DNA of 64,000 bases from Sycon ciliatum (lineage: Eukaryota; Porifera; Calcarea; Leucosolenida; Sycettidae): positions 4,635,110-4,699,109 of the forward strand of contig NC_088651.1 of assembly GCF_964019385.1 (NCBI RefSeq), given 5' to 3'. The notes under the pieces are model-generated. The model was not told the DNA's origin, ran no database searches, and saw only the letters and a list, made by a program, of their open reading frames with translations. A program made the position numbers and the translations under genes. Below, in pieces: positions 1-36,330 of the stretch; position 1 is the first letter of the stretch; every line of letters begins with the position of its first letter.

Positions 1-660
1 CTGGACCAGTAAGCGGCGATTAATTTTAACGATTTTTACCCTCCACCGAAAATCAAAGAATTTTATTTTACGAAAACTCGGAGTGCTGGGTGCAGAGCGC
101 ATGAAGAATGAGAGAAGAAATCAAAGAATGTAAGAAGGAATCAAGGAATGTTAGGAGGAATCAAGGCATCAAAGAGAACCATAAGGTATGTACTAGTACT
201 GGGAGAAAGGATGGCACGTTCGAAGAGGGATCATCGGAAGGCTTTCTCTTTGAACTGCTGAGCCACTGCTATACTCATCGCGATAGAATTCAGAAGACTT
301 CTTCGAGCAGTACAACACTAAAATCTACGCAACAGCAAGCTGGCCAAACGCTCCAAGAAGTTCAACAACACTCTCCACAACACTGAGACATTCTCCAGTC
401 GATCGTTTTATTCTCTTCTGGTTCAAGTCGCCGTACTCTAATGATAACTAATGTTTCAACGGTTACTTGCAAGACTGGTGTTGTACGTAACCCGTCGTTG
501 CAACAGCTGCGCGCTTTGGTTGGACATAGCCGGCCGTGCACACATCGATCAGCGCTGTGAATGTACAGTCAGTGCAGTGAGTGATGCATGCGCATGTACT
601 GTACAGATCTGTGGCGCAAAACGATCGATCATCGACGCATCGCATAGTACGTAATAGTAC
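1..660. other. no gene recognised
   Basis: I see no splice-bounded exon or recognisable domain. Positions 108-175 hold short imperfect repeats of a GGAATCAAGGAATG-like motif that give a lysine/arginine-rich frame without any known domain. Confidence 0.4.
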
Positions 661-927
661 ACAATTTCATATTCGCGAGTCAAACTTTCGCGATTCGACC
701 CTGCTCGCGAAAGTCGCGAAAGTTAATCGCTCGCGAAAGTTTGTCGTTTTACAAGTGTCGCTCCTGGACGGTGAGACAGACGTCGAGGACCCTCGGTCAT
801 TCGCAACGCTGTCACCTCCAAACCAACTAGTCGCAAGCCCGCACTGGGCACAACACGTCTGCCTCACTTCTGTCTCACCGTCCAGGAGCGTCTGTCTCAC
901 GTCTGTCTCACCGTCTAGGAGCGACAC
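661..927. repeat. TCGCGAAAGT motif cluster and 29 bp inverted repeat
   Basis: Positions 670-745 repeat TCGCGAAAGT-like words. Positions 753-781 and 898-927 are an inverted repeat containing GTGAGACAGACGT, with a third partial copy near 863-890. The right arm runs straight into the 5' end of the hammerhead-bearing family A element. Confidence 0.6.
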
Positions 928-1290
928 TGACTCACGCTGCTATCTGGTGTTCACGAGGTGTTTGTCGCGCTGGAAACGGAGCGTCTCTGTAAGTTTGTAT
1001 CCCTGGTGATGTTTGTGCCTGGAGAGCACTATATAAGTGGTGCTCTTCAGGCACAATCTTCCTCAGCCTACTCAAGCTCAACTGCTGAGGGGTGAATTCC
1101 CCGAAACACTGTGTATTGAGCAGGGAGTGGTGCTTTCTTGCAGGTTTGCCGAGTCGAAGGTTCGATGGACTTCTCGTGTGCTCTGGATGGCAGTCGTGAG
1201 TCAGTCAAGTGTCAAGTAAAGTCGGCGGAATAGCGCGAGCTCCTAGTGTAGGGAGCAAACCCTTTATTATTATTATTATTATTATTATTG
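915..1290 (+). mobile_element. family A SINE-like element, copy 1
   Basis: About 370 bp. It contains a TATATAAG box (1030-1037), a hammerhead-like block and a 3' end GGGAGCAAACCCTTT followed by an ATT run. Other copies are at 8870-9232 (minus), 9228-9590 (plus) and 21781-22110 (minus), with remnants at 36655-37075. Several copies end at an ATT/AAT microsatellite, as expected for a retroposed element with a simple-repeat tail. There is no coding capacity. I do not recognise a named family. Confidence 0.75.
1076..1121 (+). ncRNA. hammerhead ribozyme, core-mutated copy
   Basis: Stem I GCTCAA/TTGAGC, stem II GGGG/CCCC, GAAA and a GTA cleavage triplet are all present. The catalytic box reads CTGCTGA instead of CTGATGA (A6 changed to C), so this copy should be inactive. 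Confidence 0.75.
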
Positions 1291-1850
1291 TGAAGTGTGT
1301 GGGTTACAGTGAGGGCTGCGTCCCACCCGCCTGTGTGGACTCACAGGAAGTGTGAGTTACGAAGTCTGAAGAAAATGTTGAACGGCCTCTGCTGGGATGA
1401 CGACTACACCATAGCTCAGTGGTTAGAGCATCGCTGGCTACAAGCGAGGGTCCCTGGTTCGAGTCCTGGTGGTGACAGTCAATTTTTTCTTCAGACTTTT
1501 CCCGTTTGTCTCTTTCCCTCAAACCAGTTAATATTTTATGACTTGGGGCTCCCCGCGTGCTAGTTTGTACGTGAAGTGTGTGGGTTACAGTGAGGGCTGC
1601 GTCCCACCCGCCTGTGTGGACTCACAGGAAGTGTGAGTTACGAAGTCTGAAGAAAATGTTGAACGGCCTCTGCTGGGATGACGACTACACCATAGCTCAG
1701 TGGTTAGAGCATCGCTGGCTACAAGCGAGGGTCCCTGGTTCGAGTCCTGGTGGTGACAGTCAATTTTTTCTTCAGACTTTTCCCGTTTGTCTCTTTCCCT
1801 CAAACCAATTATTATTATTATTATTATTATTATCACTCTCTTATTATTGA
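1291..1850 (+). mobile_element. tRNA-derived SINE (type S1), two tandem copies
   Basis: Two direct copies of a 281 bp unit (1291-1571 and 1572-1850) are almost identical. Each has an A-box-like TAGCTCAGTGGTTAGAGC and a B box GGTTCGAGTCC spaced as in a tRNA, with D-arm and anticodon-arm pairing. The anticodon loop lacks the universal T33, so this is a pseudo-tRNA head and not a working tRNA. The tRNA part is bracketed by an inverted repeat of AAGTCTGAAGAAAA. The second copy ends in (ATT)n. A decayed copy lies at 35105-35245. Confidence 0.85.
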
Positions 1851-1871
1851 CCCCCACAGAAACTTGTGATC

Positions 1872-2540
1872 TTTAAGCGGTCAAATATTAGCATTTAGAA
1901 TCAACTCGTAAAAACTCCAAGTCAATCTCCCATTGACACAAACCTCGTTTATTCAACATAATCATATCCTATCCATTAAAAACAGTTCATAAAAACAGTT
2001 CATAAAACCAGTTCTTAAAAACAGTTCATAAAAAAAGCTTTTTAGGATCGGACCCAGTCCGCATAACCAAGAGAGCTAGCTCCCTTGGCTGCTGTTGGAA
2101 TATGCAAGAATGGGCCTTCCAGATAAGGTCTAACAAGGAAAAGTGGCTATAGTTATGAAATGAACACCGGTAACCATGGAGACAGACCACACTCTCATCA
2201 TAGATACTGGTTATAAATAGACCGAATAAGGAAAATGATCTGATAGCCTATGAACAGTAAAAGAAATTGAACCAATGACAACGAATACTCGTCCAGCACA
2301 CGAGTTGTCATAGCAACACAAATAACAGCTGTCCACTAATTTTGTTGTCGGAGATTGAGTAGGAGTTTTTACTGGTTGATTCTTAATACAATAAATGCTC
2401 CGGCCTTGGGTTTATGACCAATAAAAACTAATTATAAAAACCTCGGGGGACATCGGTTTTTATAATAGTTGTTATTGGTCATAAACCCTCGGCCTCCTCA
2501 TTTATTGTATACATATTGACCGCTTATATTGACCACTTAT
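1872..2540. mobile_element. terminal-inverted-repeat element with nested palindrome
   Basis: The left arm (AAGCGGTCAAATA, then AGAATCAACTCGTAAAAACTCC) recurs inverted at 2345-2395 and 2515-2530. A near-perfect palindrome at 2388-2515, built around GGTTTATGACCAATAAAAAC, splits the right arm and is probably a later insertion. Positions 1975-2035 repeat AAAAACAGTTCATA about four times. There is no coding capacity. Confidence 0.6.
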
Positions 2541-2570
2541 TACTGGTGTTGACCACTTAGCCCGAGGACC

Positions 2571-3596
2571 TACAGTCTGTTTCAAAAAGATTTACAATCA
2601 GGTTTGGGTCTTAAAAAGTATGAAGATAAGGGAAATTTGAACAACCAAGTACATAGAATGGCTTGTTAGGACACGGCAAATTGTTCTGTTAAGGTTTCGG
2701 AACAATTGGACCAACCGTTAAGGAGTTAGAATTTCGGCCAGGTTTCCGGCCATTTCCCATGGTTTACAACTTGCCCAGGAAGCCAGTATCGATTTTTTAT
2801 CAAAACCCACGATTTATCCTTTCCTTTTTGGCCTTGTGGTTATGAATGCTGTCTGCTGACCATGAAGTTGTGAGTTCAAATCCCAAACTATCCTCAAGTC
2901 AAATTTTTTTCATTGTTTTGGTGATCAAGCTGGTACAAGGCAAAGAAGATGACTGCACCAAACGACTTGTTGGAGCTTGCGCTTCCTGCCGAACTGACTG
3001 ACACTTGACTGGCTCACGCCATGTGAACACACCCACAACACTGCAATGGTGTGAGTGAATTATAATGGAAGTCATCGCGCTGTAGCTTTTGAGATTTATT
3101 TTAGTATTTCAAGATCGCCAATTTATTTGAATTTAGCAGTCAACGCCATCTTCTATCAGCGTTCACAAGTGTCTGCTTTTCTCAAAATGTCGTCGAAGTC
3201 ACACGGATAGCTTTGCCAAGTCATGGCCTTGGGAATGAGTCCGTGTCGATGTCGTTTTCGTCACACGGTGAGTAAATTGCATCGCAGCTCAAAGAAACTA
3301 TTTGGTCACGAAACGAATTGGGACCCATGCAGCTCGTCAACATTTACAACACTTTCGTTTCGACATGTCCTCTCTGACTCCATTATCGATACGAGGAAGA
3401 ACTCGTTTGTTGTAAACCAGACGTACATGACTGTAGCAACGTGAGTGAGTTGTCATTTTTCCTGCTTTCACGCGGAATATTTCTTCGAGTTCACAGTGAG
3501 TTTTTCCAGGCAGCGCTCGAGTGCTCATACGGTAAGACGCCAAACTCCGCGGGCGATCGCCAGGATTGTAAATCTTTTTGAAACGGACTGTAGAAC
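2571..3596. mobile_element. 1 kb element with 30 bp terminal inverted repeats
   Basis: CTACAGTCTGTTTCAAAAAG at the left end is matched inverted at about 3567-3596, and the pairing extends about 30 bp. Inside is a tRNA-like block (about 2838-2895, B box GAGTTCAAATCCC), which suggests an older nested SINE. No transposase is seen, so this is a non-autonomous element. Confidence 0.6.
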
Positions 3597-3639
3597 CTCT
3601 TCCTCAACTTAGAAAAAATCAGAACTGAGAGAAGAAAAA

Positions 3640-3730
3640 TCTGAAGCCAAATGTTGGGATTTGAACCCAAACTGTCAGATTCTCAGTCGAAGAACTTGGG
3701 GAACATACTGAAGTAGTGTCCAATGTAAAT
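3640..3730 (-). mobile_element. decayed tRNA-like SINE remnant
   Basis: On the minus strand a B-box-like GGGTTCAAATCCCAAC follows a degenerate anticodon arm. Only the tRNA-related head is visible. Confidence 0.4.
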
Positions 3731-3888
3731 GGCACATGTACATACTATGTACTATTAAAATAGTATCTTCAGAAGGATTACTGGCAAATCAAAACTCAAT
3801 ATAAATACGCACAATGCAAGTAGTAACTTAGACCGGATTTAGCGCGAGCAATGAGAGCTAAAAGAAAATTATTATTTTTATTATTATT

Positions 3889-3971
3889 CATTTCTTCCTA
3901 TAAACACAGATAAAACAGGTTAGGTATGCCATTTCTTCCTATAAACACAGATAAAACAGGTTAGGTGTGCC
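3889..3971. repeat. 41 bp tandem duplication
   Basis: Two direct copies of a 41 bp unit containing CTATAAACACAGATAAAACA, preceded by a short ATT-rich run. Confidence 0.85.
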
Positions 3972-3993
3972 ATGTCGTGATAAATCTATTATT

Positions 3994-4085
3994 GCCCCCA
4001 TGATCGGTCAATATATGAAACATAAACCTCGTAAAAGACCTCAGAGGACCTCGGTCTTTTACTCGTTCTATATTTCATATATTGA
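3994..4085. mobile_element. small palindromic MITE-like element
   Basis: GGTCAATATATGAAACATAA is mirrored inverted about 60 bp downstream, with inner complementary words around AAAGACCTC/GGTCTTTTAC. The whole unit is under 100 bp. Confidence 0.5.
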
Positions 4086-4106
4086 CCTCTTTAATCGTGC
4101 AACAGA

Positions 4107-4738
4107 GAGGTTTTGCATTCCGAATTTCGTAATGATTTTCGACTGTGCATTTCCGAAAAAAAGCGCGTGCCGAAAAACGGCATTTTCAGTGTTTTGCATT
4201 CCGAAAATCTGATTCGACTTCATTTTAAAGGGTTGCCATGCAAAACAAAATGGAAAGCGTCGAAGGGTTTGAGCAGGATCAAATCCATGTGCAGGTCAAA
4301 CTGAATTTGGGTGCGGTTCGAAGACGAGGACGGACTGATGGTGGACCAAGTGATCCAACTGCTGAAGACGAGGTTGGCAAACTACTGTCTTGTACTGTCA
4401 GTAGGCTCCATGGCAAAGGAAGATAGAGTGTGATGGAGTGTGAGAAGATTAGTCAACATGGCGAGATCAGTGAGAGCAGCAAAAACCAGCAAAAATCAAA
4501 ACTACATACGTGGAAAAATTTCAAATAATCGAGAGTAGCAGAAAGCAAAAATACAAACATGAAAAATACACTTTTTTGTATTCAAATATGCACTCCCAAA
4601 CATGAAAGAGCCGAAAATCCATGTTCGGAAAGCCATGCACTTTCGCCACCACACTTCCGAAAGTTCGACTACTTTTTCGACTGCTGCCGCCACATTCCGA
4701 AAATAATTCTGAAATTCGGAATGCAAAACCTCTCTTTT
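4107..4738. mobile_element. MITE with GAGAGGTTTTGC termini, copy 1
   Basis: The element is bounded by inverted repeats that start GAGAGGTTTTGCATTCCGAA. A second copy of the same structure lies at 39007-39638. Inside, 4238-4426 is a 62-codon open frame that is also open in the second copy. No clear target duplication is seen. No transposase is present, so it is non-autonomous. Confidence 0.8.
4238..4426 (+). CDS. 62-residue open frame inside the MITE, unknown function
   Basis: Begins MQNKMESVEG and contains VRRRGRTDGGPSDPTAED. The frame is kept in the second MITE copy (39140-39328). I count four silent and four replacement differences between them, a weak hint of constraint at best. No domain is recognised. 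It may be a captured first exon or a chance open frame. Confidence 0.3.
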   Translation: MQNKMESVEGFEQDQIHVQVKLNLGAVRRRGRTDGGPSDPTAEDEVGKLLSCTVSRLHGKGR

Positions 4739-4739
4739 A

Positions 4740-6131
4740 ATAGATACATATAAAAAGGACCAACATGTTACATGGTATCCGCAGTGTGTGTCCAACACCA
4801 GCAGTGATAAGCAAGATGTTGTATGATGTTGTGTAGTCAGAAAGTGAAACTACGGATAACCTGTATAATTTTAACTGGTTTGAGGGAAAAATTTGGCAAT
4901 TTAAATTTTTTTTATGGAGGTTTGCACATTGCAAACCGTAGTTAACATTCACGAAACCAACAAGCCAAAGGCGCCATGGCAACCAGTAAATGAACCCGCA
5001 AAAATAACAATAATTAGAATAAGAAACAGAAAAAAAATCAAGTTAGTGTGACAACAAATGCAAGGTTCCCTTTCCGGTGAAAGTGCTGCAACTGAGTGTG
5101 TCATTGCTGACCAACAATTTGTTTTCCCCACCCTCCACTTCCACTGTACAAGTATTACTGGTACACATGGAGGCATGTGGGGTTGGCGGTCAATCGCCTG
5201 CCCGCAGCTTCGGGCAAACACATGACACCGGGTTGTCATCGCAAAATGCCCCCAGAGGTGGCCGGGCACCGGGTTGCCCAGGGTGACCGCGGCCCACGAC
5301 TTCAAAATGTTTCTCACCTTATCACTATTCCCTTGTTCCCTGATCATTGCCTTGGAACAGTATCACTTTGCTCTCAGATGTTTCAAAATTTGATTCGAAT
5401 GATTAATAAATTTCGGGCACATGAAACCCCTCCAAAAAATACCAACCGTGATCCGTTGTTGTGTGGAGTGAATGTTGAAAAATAATTTTGGTCCTGATTT
5501 TTAATCCTTGGCTCTCCATTCCAGTCCAGGCTCCATCCAGGCTCATTGGGAAGGACCATTTTGAAGTCAGGCGGCCGAATGTACGAAACACTGATCCTTA
5601 CTGTCACGCACATTACAGAGTTTCAGCTGCAGGTTAGTTTGACGTGACGCATACCTTCCGCTTGCATCTTGCAGCACAACGCGAGAGAGCTGCATCTCAT
5701 GTAATACTCCAATTTTTGACGCAATTGACATGAACGAGTCAAGTAAAAATAACGTGCGCCGCTTAGCCTCTCTCTCTGCAATATTTTCCGCACGTGCATC
5801 CAAAAACTGTACTGCAGGTCTGTTCCAGCATGCTTACGCTTTCCATGCCCAGCCTCACATAATCGCGACAAATTGAAAATCTGGGCTCGAACAGTGCTGG
5901 ATTATGTCGCACTGTGAATCTTAGTGAAAAATTATAGTTGTGACCGAACTCTCTACTGAGAGCCAGTTTCAGGCAATCAATCGTAGATTCTGGAATGAAA
6001 GTAATTCGCATATCACCTATTATCTACATTGATGCGCATAGCCTCTACCGCCTGCTGTGTGATGTCATTGGCTGCTGTGTGTGATGTCATTGGCGTTTCA
6101 AGATCCTAAAAGACAGGAGTGAATAGCTTAC
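4740..6131. other. kinase 2 downstream region, unassigned
   Basis: Kinase 2 exons 6-8 should lie downstream of 6132 on the minus strand, but I could not find them here. They are probably left of the window. Positions 5567-6011 (minus) hold two overlapping open frames that look like one decayed or spliced coding region: one part begins MRITFIPESTIDCLKLALSR, another contains FMSIASKIGVLHEMQLS. I do not recognise either. Confidence 0.35.
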
Positions 6132-30733
<24,602 letters not shown>

Positions 30734-30954
30734 CTGTTTGAACGATAAAAGCACAGTACAAGAACGGTAACAGAAAGGAGGCGCACAAGATTCCATAAGT
30801 TTTGGCTACCCTCAGCAGAATTCTAGCACATGACAATATGCCGACGTTAAGTACCTGGCATCGTAACGCCTAACTCAGCAATGCTTGGCTCACCGAAGCG
30901 ACCATTGGACATCACCTATTTTTCAAACGCACAGCAGGACAGGAATGGAAGTAG

Positions 30955-31560
30955 GACTCGTATAGAGAGCCACGGATTAATGGAAAATGAAGAACCAAAT
31001 ATTTACAAGTTACCAGTACCTGCCGTTTGTTCCCAACACTGCCAAATATAAGCAAGGTACCGTTGAGTGAAAACGTGCAAAAAATAGCACAACACTGTCT
31101 GAGGGTATACGGCTACTCAACGACCTGATGCTTAGCTGCTTCACGTATAATACGTCTAACCCAACAGCCTTCCAATTCGGAGGGTTCTAAGTAATGGAAT
31201 GAGGAAAGAAAGGGGAAGGTGAGCGCAATATAGAGGAGGACAAGGTAAACTTGACAGCGAACTACGAATGTTAACTGAGACAAAGTGATGATTCCATTAT
31301 GAAATTATCACTCACAGGTATCTGGCTTTAAAAAATAATTTTAATTCATTTTTGCTCAGAAACTGAGCAAGTAATAAATGTAAAAAAAGAAGAAGAAAAC
31401 ATAACGGAACGAGTTATGGCGCAACTATCCACGACTATAACACGATAATATGCAGTCCGCGGGCAATTGTGCGGGCTGTTATCGCCCTTTCCGACTGCTC
31501 ACAATATTCTAACAGACGTGGATAGTTGCTTCATAACTCGTTCCCTGGTGTGTTTTTCTA
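30955..31560. mobile_element. family C / retrozyme-related relics
   Basis: Positions 30955-31260 carry GAGAGCCACGGATTAATGG and ACAGCCTTCCAATTCGGAGG, diverged from the module shared by family C and the retrozyme. Positions 31410-31437 and 31518-31545 are an inverted repeat around GGAACGAGTTATG. No hammerhead core is found here. Confidence 0.5.
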
Positions 31561-32386
31561 TTCTTTTTAATTTCGTCTTTTTGCGGGACACAAACGAGGG
31601 GTAAGCGGATTATGCTCCGAAATGACCATATTACCCTCCAGCAGATGTTCGCAGGATGCTCGGGAATAGACAATTATGCTTTCGTATGCTTCACCAAAAA
31701 GACCAAAACAACAGATGATCGTCATGAGAAAAGGATTCAGATCATTGTCATGATGTGGACTGGGAGCTTTGTGGAAGTAGAGGACAATAATATGCAAGCG
31801 GAATACCACATTCTCGCTCCACATATACTGGCATACACAGAGACATAGACAGCAATAGCGACAACACACAAAGTGAAGGGTAGTTGGCCGCAGCCAGATG
31901 TGAACCGGATAACGAGTGAGGTATGGAAGCAAGCAAGGACTGAGAACAGAGTGTCTCAGATAGAATAGTCGTGCCAGTGGATAGCAGAAATAGGCCATGA
32001 TGCAGAACCACTTGGGACCGTCAGATTAATTTTCCTGGACCGAGCCAGCCGGGAAAAAACCCTCGCGCCGACGGACGCATTTGTGAGGGAAAAAACCGGG
32101 TGTATATCCCCAATGGCAATTAGGCATCATGTAGGCATGGCAAGCACATCACGGCAAACAGTGATCAAAAGCATTGATAATATGCACAGAAATAAAGGGT
32201 GGGAGGGCAGGGACACTGGTGAGACTCAAAACTGACTGAAGAAGTCAGGAAAAGAAGCGACAACAAAGAACACACCAGATGCCATATTTGCAACTGAAAA
32301 TATTTCGCGAGAAATCATTTCTCGCCTATCTCGCTGCGCTCGGCCGGCGAGAAATACAACTTCATAAGTTAACGCTGAACTTTTGG
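31561..32386. other. no gene recognised
   Basis: Open frames of up to 143 codons on the minus strand show no domain, splice pattern or repeat. Positions 32295-32355 have short inverted words (TTCGCGAGAAA/TTTCTCGC). Confidence 0.4.
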
Positions 32387-32394
32387 GAGATGAC

Positions 32395-34081
32395 TAGGCC
32401 CCGGCGGATAATACTAGCATTATATCTAGCATATTTAGCAATTTCTGGAAACTAGCATTGCACTAGCATAATCAGCAGATTTTTGCAGAAAACTAGCATA
32501 TTCTTGCGAAAACTAGCATATTGTTGCAAAACTAATTAGTGAACTGTGTCAGTCGCATCCGACAACACTGGTTCATTTCATCTTCAATGTCTGGCCCTCT
32601 AGGCTCTACTAGTACTACTTGATCTATGACTCTGGCTGGAAGTCTGGGCACAAGCGTCGGGGAAAAAAACTTGTGATGGGTGTACATGAGAAGGCGGTGA
32701 GAATGGGAGCGTTTTGTTTCCACCAACTTTTGCTTATTATTCTTTGTTATCTGATGAAGAACACACGTAATGGCTATGTCCGAGCAAGCAGCCAGAGATA
32801 TTGTTGATCTAGTAAGCAGTAGCGATGATCACTTTGATTCTGAGTTTGACGATGAAGACGCCTCAGAATCAGAGGACGAGGTCAGGACAGCGTGTGAACG
32901 TCTTCCCGAACCAGCCAGAGCAGCGATTTCCCGAAAACGATTTTCCAGAGAAGTGGGAAGGAGTCCGTCGCTAAGCGTGGGCGAATTGCCGGTGGAAGTT
33001 CCACATTGACACCTCGTGTCAGCGTCCACCATCGCGTGCAGGGGAAAATATTTGACCCTGTCCAGTGGGAAGATTTACTGCAGTGCTTGCAGCCCGACAG
33101 TTTGACAGAAGAACAGCATTGTGAAATCACACATTTCGAGCCAAACGCACAAGACGGCCAAAGAGCGAATAGAAAGTCACGAGGCCAGCTACACCAGCAA
33201 GCGCTAACAGCTTCGTGGGAGAAGTACACTACAGACCCAGGGACTGCTCCCTGCTACAGACCATAAGAAGGAGCTGGCAGGAACAGGGCTATCTGGTGCT
33301 GTAGCCAATGATGTCCCCATTCGAAGAGCCAATGTTGTAGAGTCTTTCCTCAAAGCAGGTGTGAAGTAAGCAGCTAGTACTAGTAACTGAATACATCTAC
33401 ATGCGGCACTCTGTGTGTTGCTATGTGTATCTACTTCGAAGTAGTTTCAACACTTGAGTGCAGGTTGTAAAACCAAAACATCTTAATCAGCCTGCCGTAT
33501 TATTCCATCATGGCTGGCACAATGTTTCTGAATTCGTGTTCCATAGTATTCCGCCAAACTCAACCACTAAATAGCACGGTTGAAATTAATTTGAATATTC
33601 AAATTATGACACCAAAGACAGAAGTGTGCCTCAATTGTTCATGCTGCAGCTTGCTCCCTGTCAAGATGTCCACTGTACATGTATCAGAATACCCATAACT
33701 GAGACGTGTTAATGCACTCCCAGCGGGCATACATGTTATTGTATCAAAAGTGGCTGGCTATGTTGTTGCCATGTGGTGATCATGAAGTATAATGCATTCT
33801 ACCTGCACTATACTAGCCTATAACGTTAGTGTTGCATGGTGAACAATGTGTACCAGGTAAACAGCGCACCAAGTTTTTAAATTAATATTACATCCTGTAA
33901 GTTTTTTTGTGGAGTTGCGTGAAGTACATGTACATCCGTGACACTTTTTTGACCCCATATACATGTAAAGTGGCATTAAATTGAGCATAACGAGCATTAA
34001 AACTAGCATAATGTGCCACTTTTACTAGCAGTGCTAGTAGCATAATTGCCGAGATTAACTAGCATTATCCGCCGGGGCCTA
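32395..34081. mobile_element. hAT-like DNA transposon 2
   Basis: Termini TAGGCCCCGGCGGATAAT and inverse are flanked by a perfect 8 bp duplication GAGATGAC (32387-32394, 34082-34089). Subterminal CTAGCATA words are repeated at both ends. The terminus resembles hAT-like element 1 (GCGGATAATGC core). Inside are a short acidic frame and its continuation (32770-33266). Confidence 0.8.
32770..33266 (+). pseudogene. acidic protein fragment inside hAT-like element 2
   Basis: The first frame begins MAMSEQAARDIVDLVSSSDD, strongly acidic, then RTACERLPEPARAAISRKRF. A second frame overlaps out of phase (IFDPVQWEDLLQCLQPDSLT). The frame change implies a lost splice or a frameshift. I recognise no transposase or other domain. 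Confidence 0.4.
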
Positions 34082-34082
34082 G

Positions 34083-34400
34083 AGATGACCTATATTTATA
34101 GAAAAGGACCAAGGAGCTACAAGTTACGCTATAATGTTCACTATCACCACCAATTGTTACTAAACAATGATCAGCGCATGCGTAAACATTGCACGACGTT
34201 GCACAACGATACTGACTTTCTACAACAAACTGGCTAACAGCCCTAGCACATCTTGGATGCGCACTCCAAGAACGTCGGTCAGTGTCGTGCAATGTTATCG
34301 CGTGAGCTGAATTTTTAGAAACTGGTGGTGTTAGTGGACACTATAGCTTAACTGGTAGTTCCTTAGTCCTCTTTCTTTTCTATAAATATAATAATATCTT
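34083..34400. mobile_element. family C element
   Basis: AAGGAGCTACAAGTTACGCT at the left is mirrored by AACTGGTAGTTCCTTAGTCC at the right. About 320 bp. It hosts the GAGATGAC target of hAT-like element 2. Confidence 0.65.
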
Positions 34401-34544
34401 TGGCTCTCCATTCGAGTCCATAATATGTTCGATATGAGCTGATTTGGCTTCTTTTATCATGGCCGTAAAATGTCGTTTTTTCAGCAACTCCTCGGAAAGC
34501 TACAGCAATTACAGCAAGTGGAAGTGATATCCTTCATGCTAGTT

Positions 34545-34770
34545 GGGTCCAAAAATGGGACGGAGCTACGATAAACCAGCTCTCATTTGCCACCACACAT
34601 TTTTCTACCCAACCATCCAGAGCAGAAAAAAACAGCCAGAACAAAAGCAAATTTTGACTGTCACCATCAGGTCACCATCAGATCTCGAACCAGGGACACT
34701 GGGTTGTAGCTCACACCACTCAGCTATCGTACTAGTGTATCCATGTTCATATTTACAAGGAGCGCGTAAA
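34545..34770 (-). mobile_element. tRNA-like SINE remnant (type S4)
   Basis: On the minus strand, AGCTACAACCCAGTGTCCCTGGTTCGAGATC gives D-arm and B-box positions: TGAGTGGTGTGAGC and GGTTCGAGATC. The tail is unlike S1-S3. Confidence 0.45.
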
Positions 34771-34964
34771 GTGCGATGCAACAAATACGGACAGCAAATG
34801 GACAAAACTAAGGAGTTTCTGACGACCTGCCTAACAGCCTAAGCGTGAATCTAAACTACTTCTGGTTACACAAGTTAGTTGGTTAGGGTTCTTGCTAAAC
34901 TCAGATGGTTACAAAAGGAACAATTGTAACAAGTTATGGGATCGCGTCCACAAACTAAGCCCGA

Positions 34965-35075
34965 CTTCGAATAGTCAGACGTGCACAATCTAGCACAAAA
35001 CTGACAAGGAGTACTGAGACGTTCCACGGCATCAAAGGCAACTTGAGCAATGCTCGATAGCGCTAACCAACTGCA
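34965..35075. mobile_element. diverged retrozyme-like relic
   Basis: AGCACAAAACTGACAAGGAG, TACTGAGACG and GATAGCGCTAACCAACTG match the retrozyme unit in order, with many changes. No hammerhead. Confidence 0.55.
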
Positions 35076-35104
35076 TACACAACGCGGTTGTCACATTGGG
35101 TATG

Positions 35105-35245
35105 CATTAGTAGGAAGTGTGGGTTGCGAAGTCTGAAAAAAATGTCCGTCAGTTTTAGAGCATTTCTGGCTGCAGGCGAGTGTTCATGGTTCGAGTACTT
35201 GTGGTGATTTTTATTCAGACTTTTCTAGTTTGTATCTTTCCCTCA
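35105..35245 (+). mobile_element. decayed tRNA-derived SINE (type S1)
   Basis: AGTGTGGGTTGCGAAGTCTG and TTCAGACTTTTCTAGTTTGT match the S1 flanks. The tRNA head is eroded (GGTTCGAGTACTTGTGG). From 35246 to 36100 I see no gene or clear repeat. Confidence 0.6.
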
Positions 35246-36099
35246 AAACGGTGAATACTGATTATAATTTTTGGGTTCACTGTCCTGATCAATTCCAGAT
35301 GTCTGTTTTTTTTACATTTTCTCGCGTGGCCGCAATGCTAAATTAATGGAATTTTTAAAAGGTGTTCATAATCTTCCTTTTTTCGTATGGTGTGTACGTT
35401 TTTTCCTGTAATGAAATGGCCACAGTGGAGCTTGCGAACTTTAAACGACTTGTTCATACTCACAAAAAAAGGTTACATAGCTGAGCGGTGTGCAAACAAG
35501 GGCACAGAATATTCATACTTGGGCAGCTCCGTGGTGTGGGTAGTCAAAACCTCGTTGGCTCTGAACAGTGATCTCCTTGTCTTCGTCACTCGACGTGTGT
35601 GTATCCAAAGCTCGCTGGATCCAGTTCACGTTCGTCCAATCAGTCTTTCGCATTTCTCTACTTTTCCCCACCATCCATTACTTTCTATTCACTAATCGTT
35701 CATACCGTGGTTTATGAATGTTGTTTATCTCACTGTGTGGGCAATCATAACAACAACTGCATTCACGGGCTTATTGGGTTTCATCTCAATACTTAGAACG
35801 GCGCATTGGAAGGAGATGCGCACCAGGATGGCCAGAAAACTAACGAATGTCTGATTGTTTTTGAAAAACTCTAAAAGTGAACTTCAGGCTTGGAATATCT
35901 CAAATTGACGTCCAACTCGCAAAGCCAAATCCGACCTGGGCACAACGGGACACGATTGTATACGAATTTTCACATTTTACGGAGGCCGTCATCAGTCCAG
36001 TTGAAGCTGTCTAGGGTTAAAATTCCTTTGTAAAAGGTCTAGTCCAGGATTAACCTTTGTGTTGGTGTTCTGATGTTAATTCCAAACGTGGACTTCACC

Positions 36100-36330
36100 G
36101 TGAATGTTAAGGTTTTACGAAATTAGAGGCGCGTGCCTCATACTGCTCTTTTCTCTCCGAAACTCAACAATTGCAGGCCGGATACGAAAGGAGTAAAAAA
36201 ATCATCAGTCATACCACAGGGACTTTAACCAGGAACTGTTCCCGAGCAATGCTATAACCAAATGATCTACAATACGACTCTTATCCACAGTGATTCCAAA
36301 CCCATCTTTCTTCGATCGATCAATATCTGC
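36100..36330 (-). mobile_element. decayed tRNA-derived SINE (type S2)
   Basis: On the minus strand, the leader GATCGATCGAAGAAAGATGG and tail TTGAGTTTCGGAGAGAAAAG flank a degenerate tRNA head, as in 7018-7790. Confidence 0.7.

Noticed and set aside
1409..1480. tRNA gene at the S1 SINE head
   Set aside because: Lacks T33 in the anticodon loop, has a mismatched T stem and lies in a dispersed, duplicated repeat; called a SINE instead. The same applies to 1690-1762, 7238-7320 and 7606-7682.
4949..5347. 132-codon minus frame as missing kinase 2 exon 6
   Set aside because: It has no LLTxxPPF-like motif, no phase-2 acceptor and no similarity to kinase 1 exon 6.
31567..31998. Minus frame with FGLFGEAYESI as a kinase glycine-loop exon
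   Set aside because: No GxGxxG, no splice donor in the right phase and no match to the paralogues; exon 29857-30733 fits much better.
35970..36005. CTGATGA with a CGG/CCG stem on the minus strand
   Set aside because: No GAAA (TAAAA instead), no stem III and no cleavage site.
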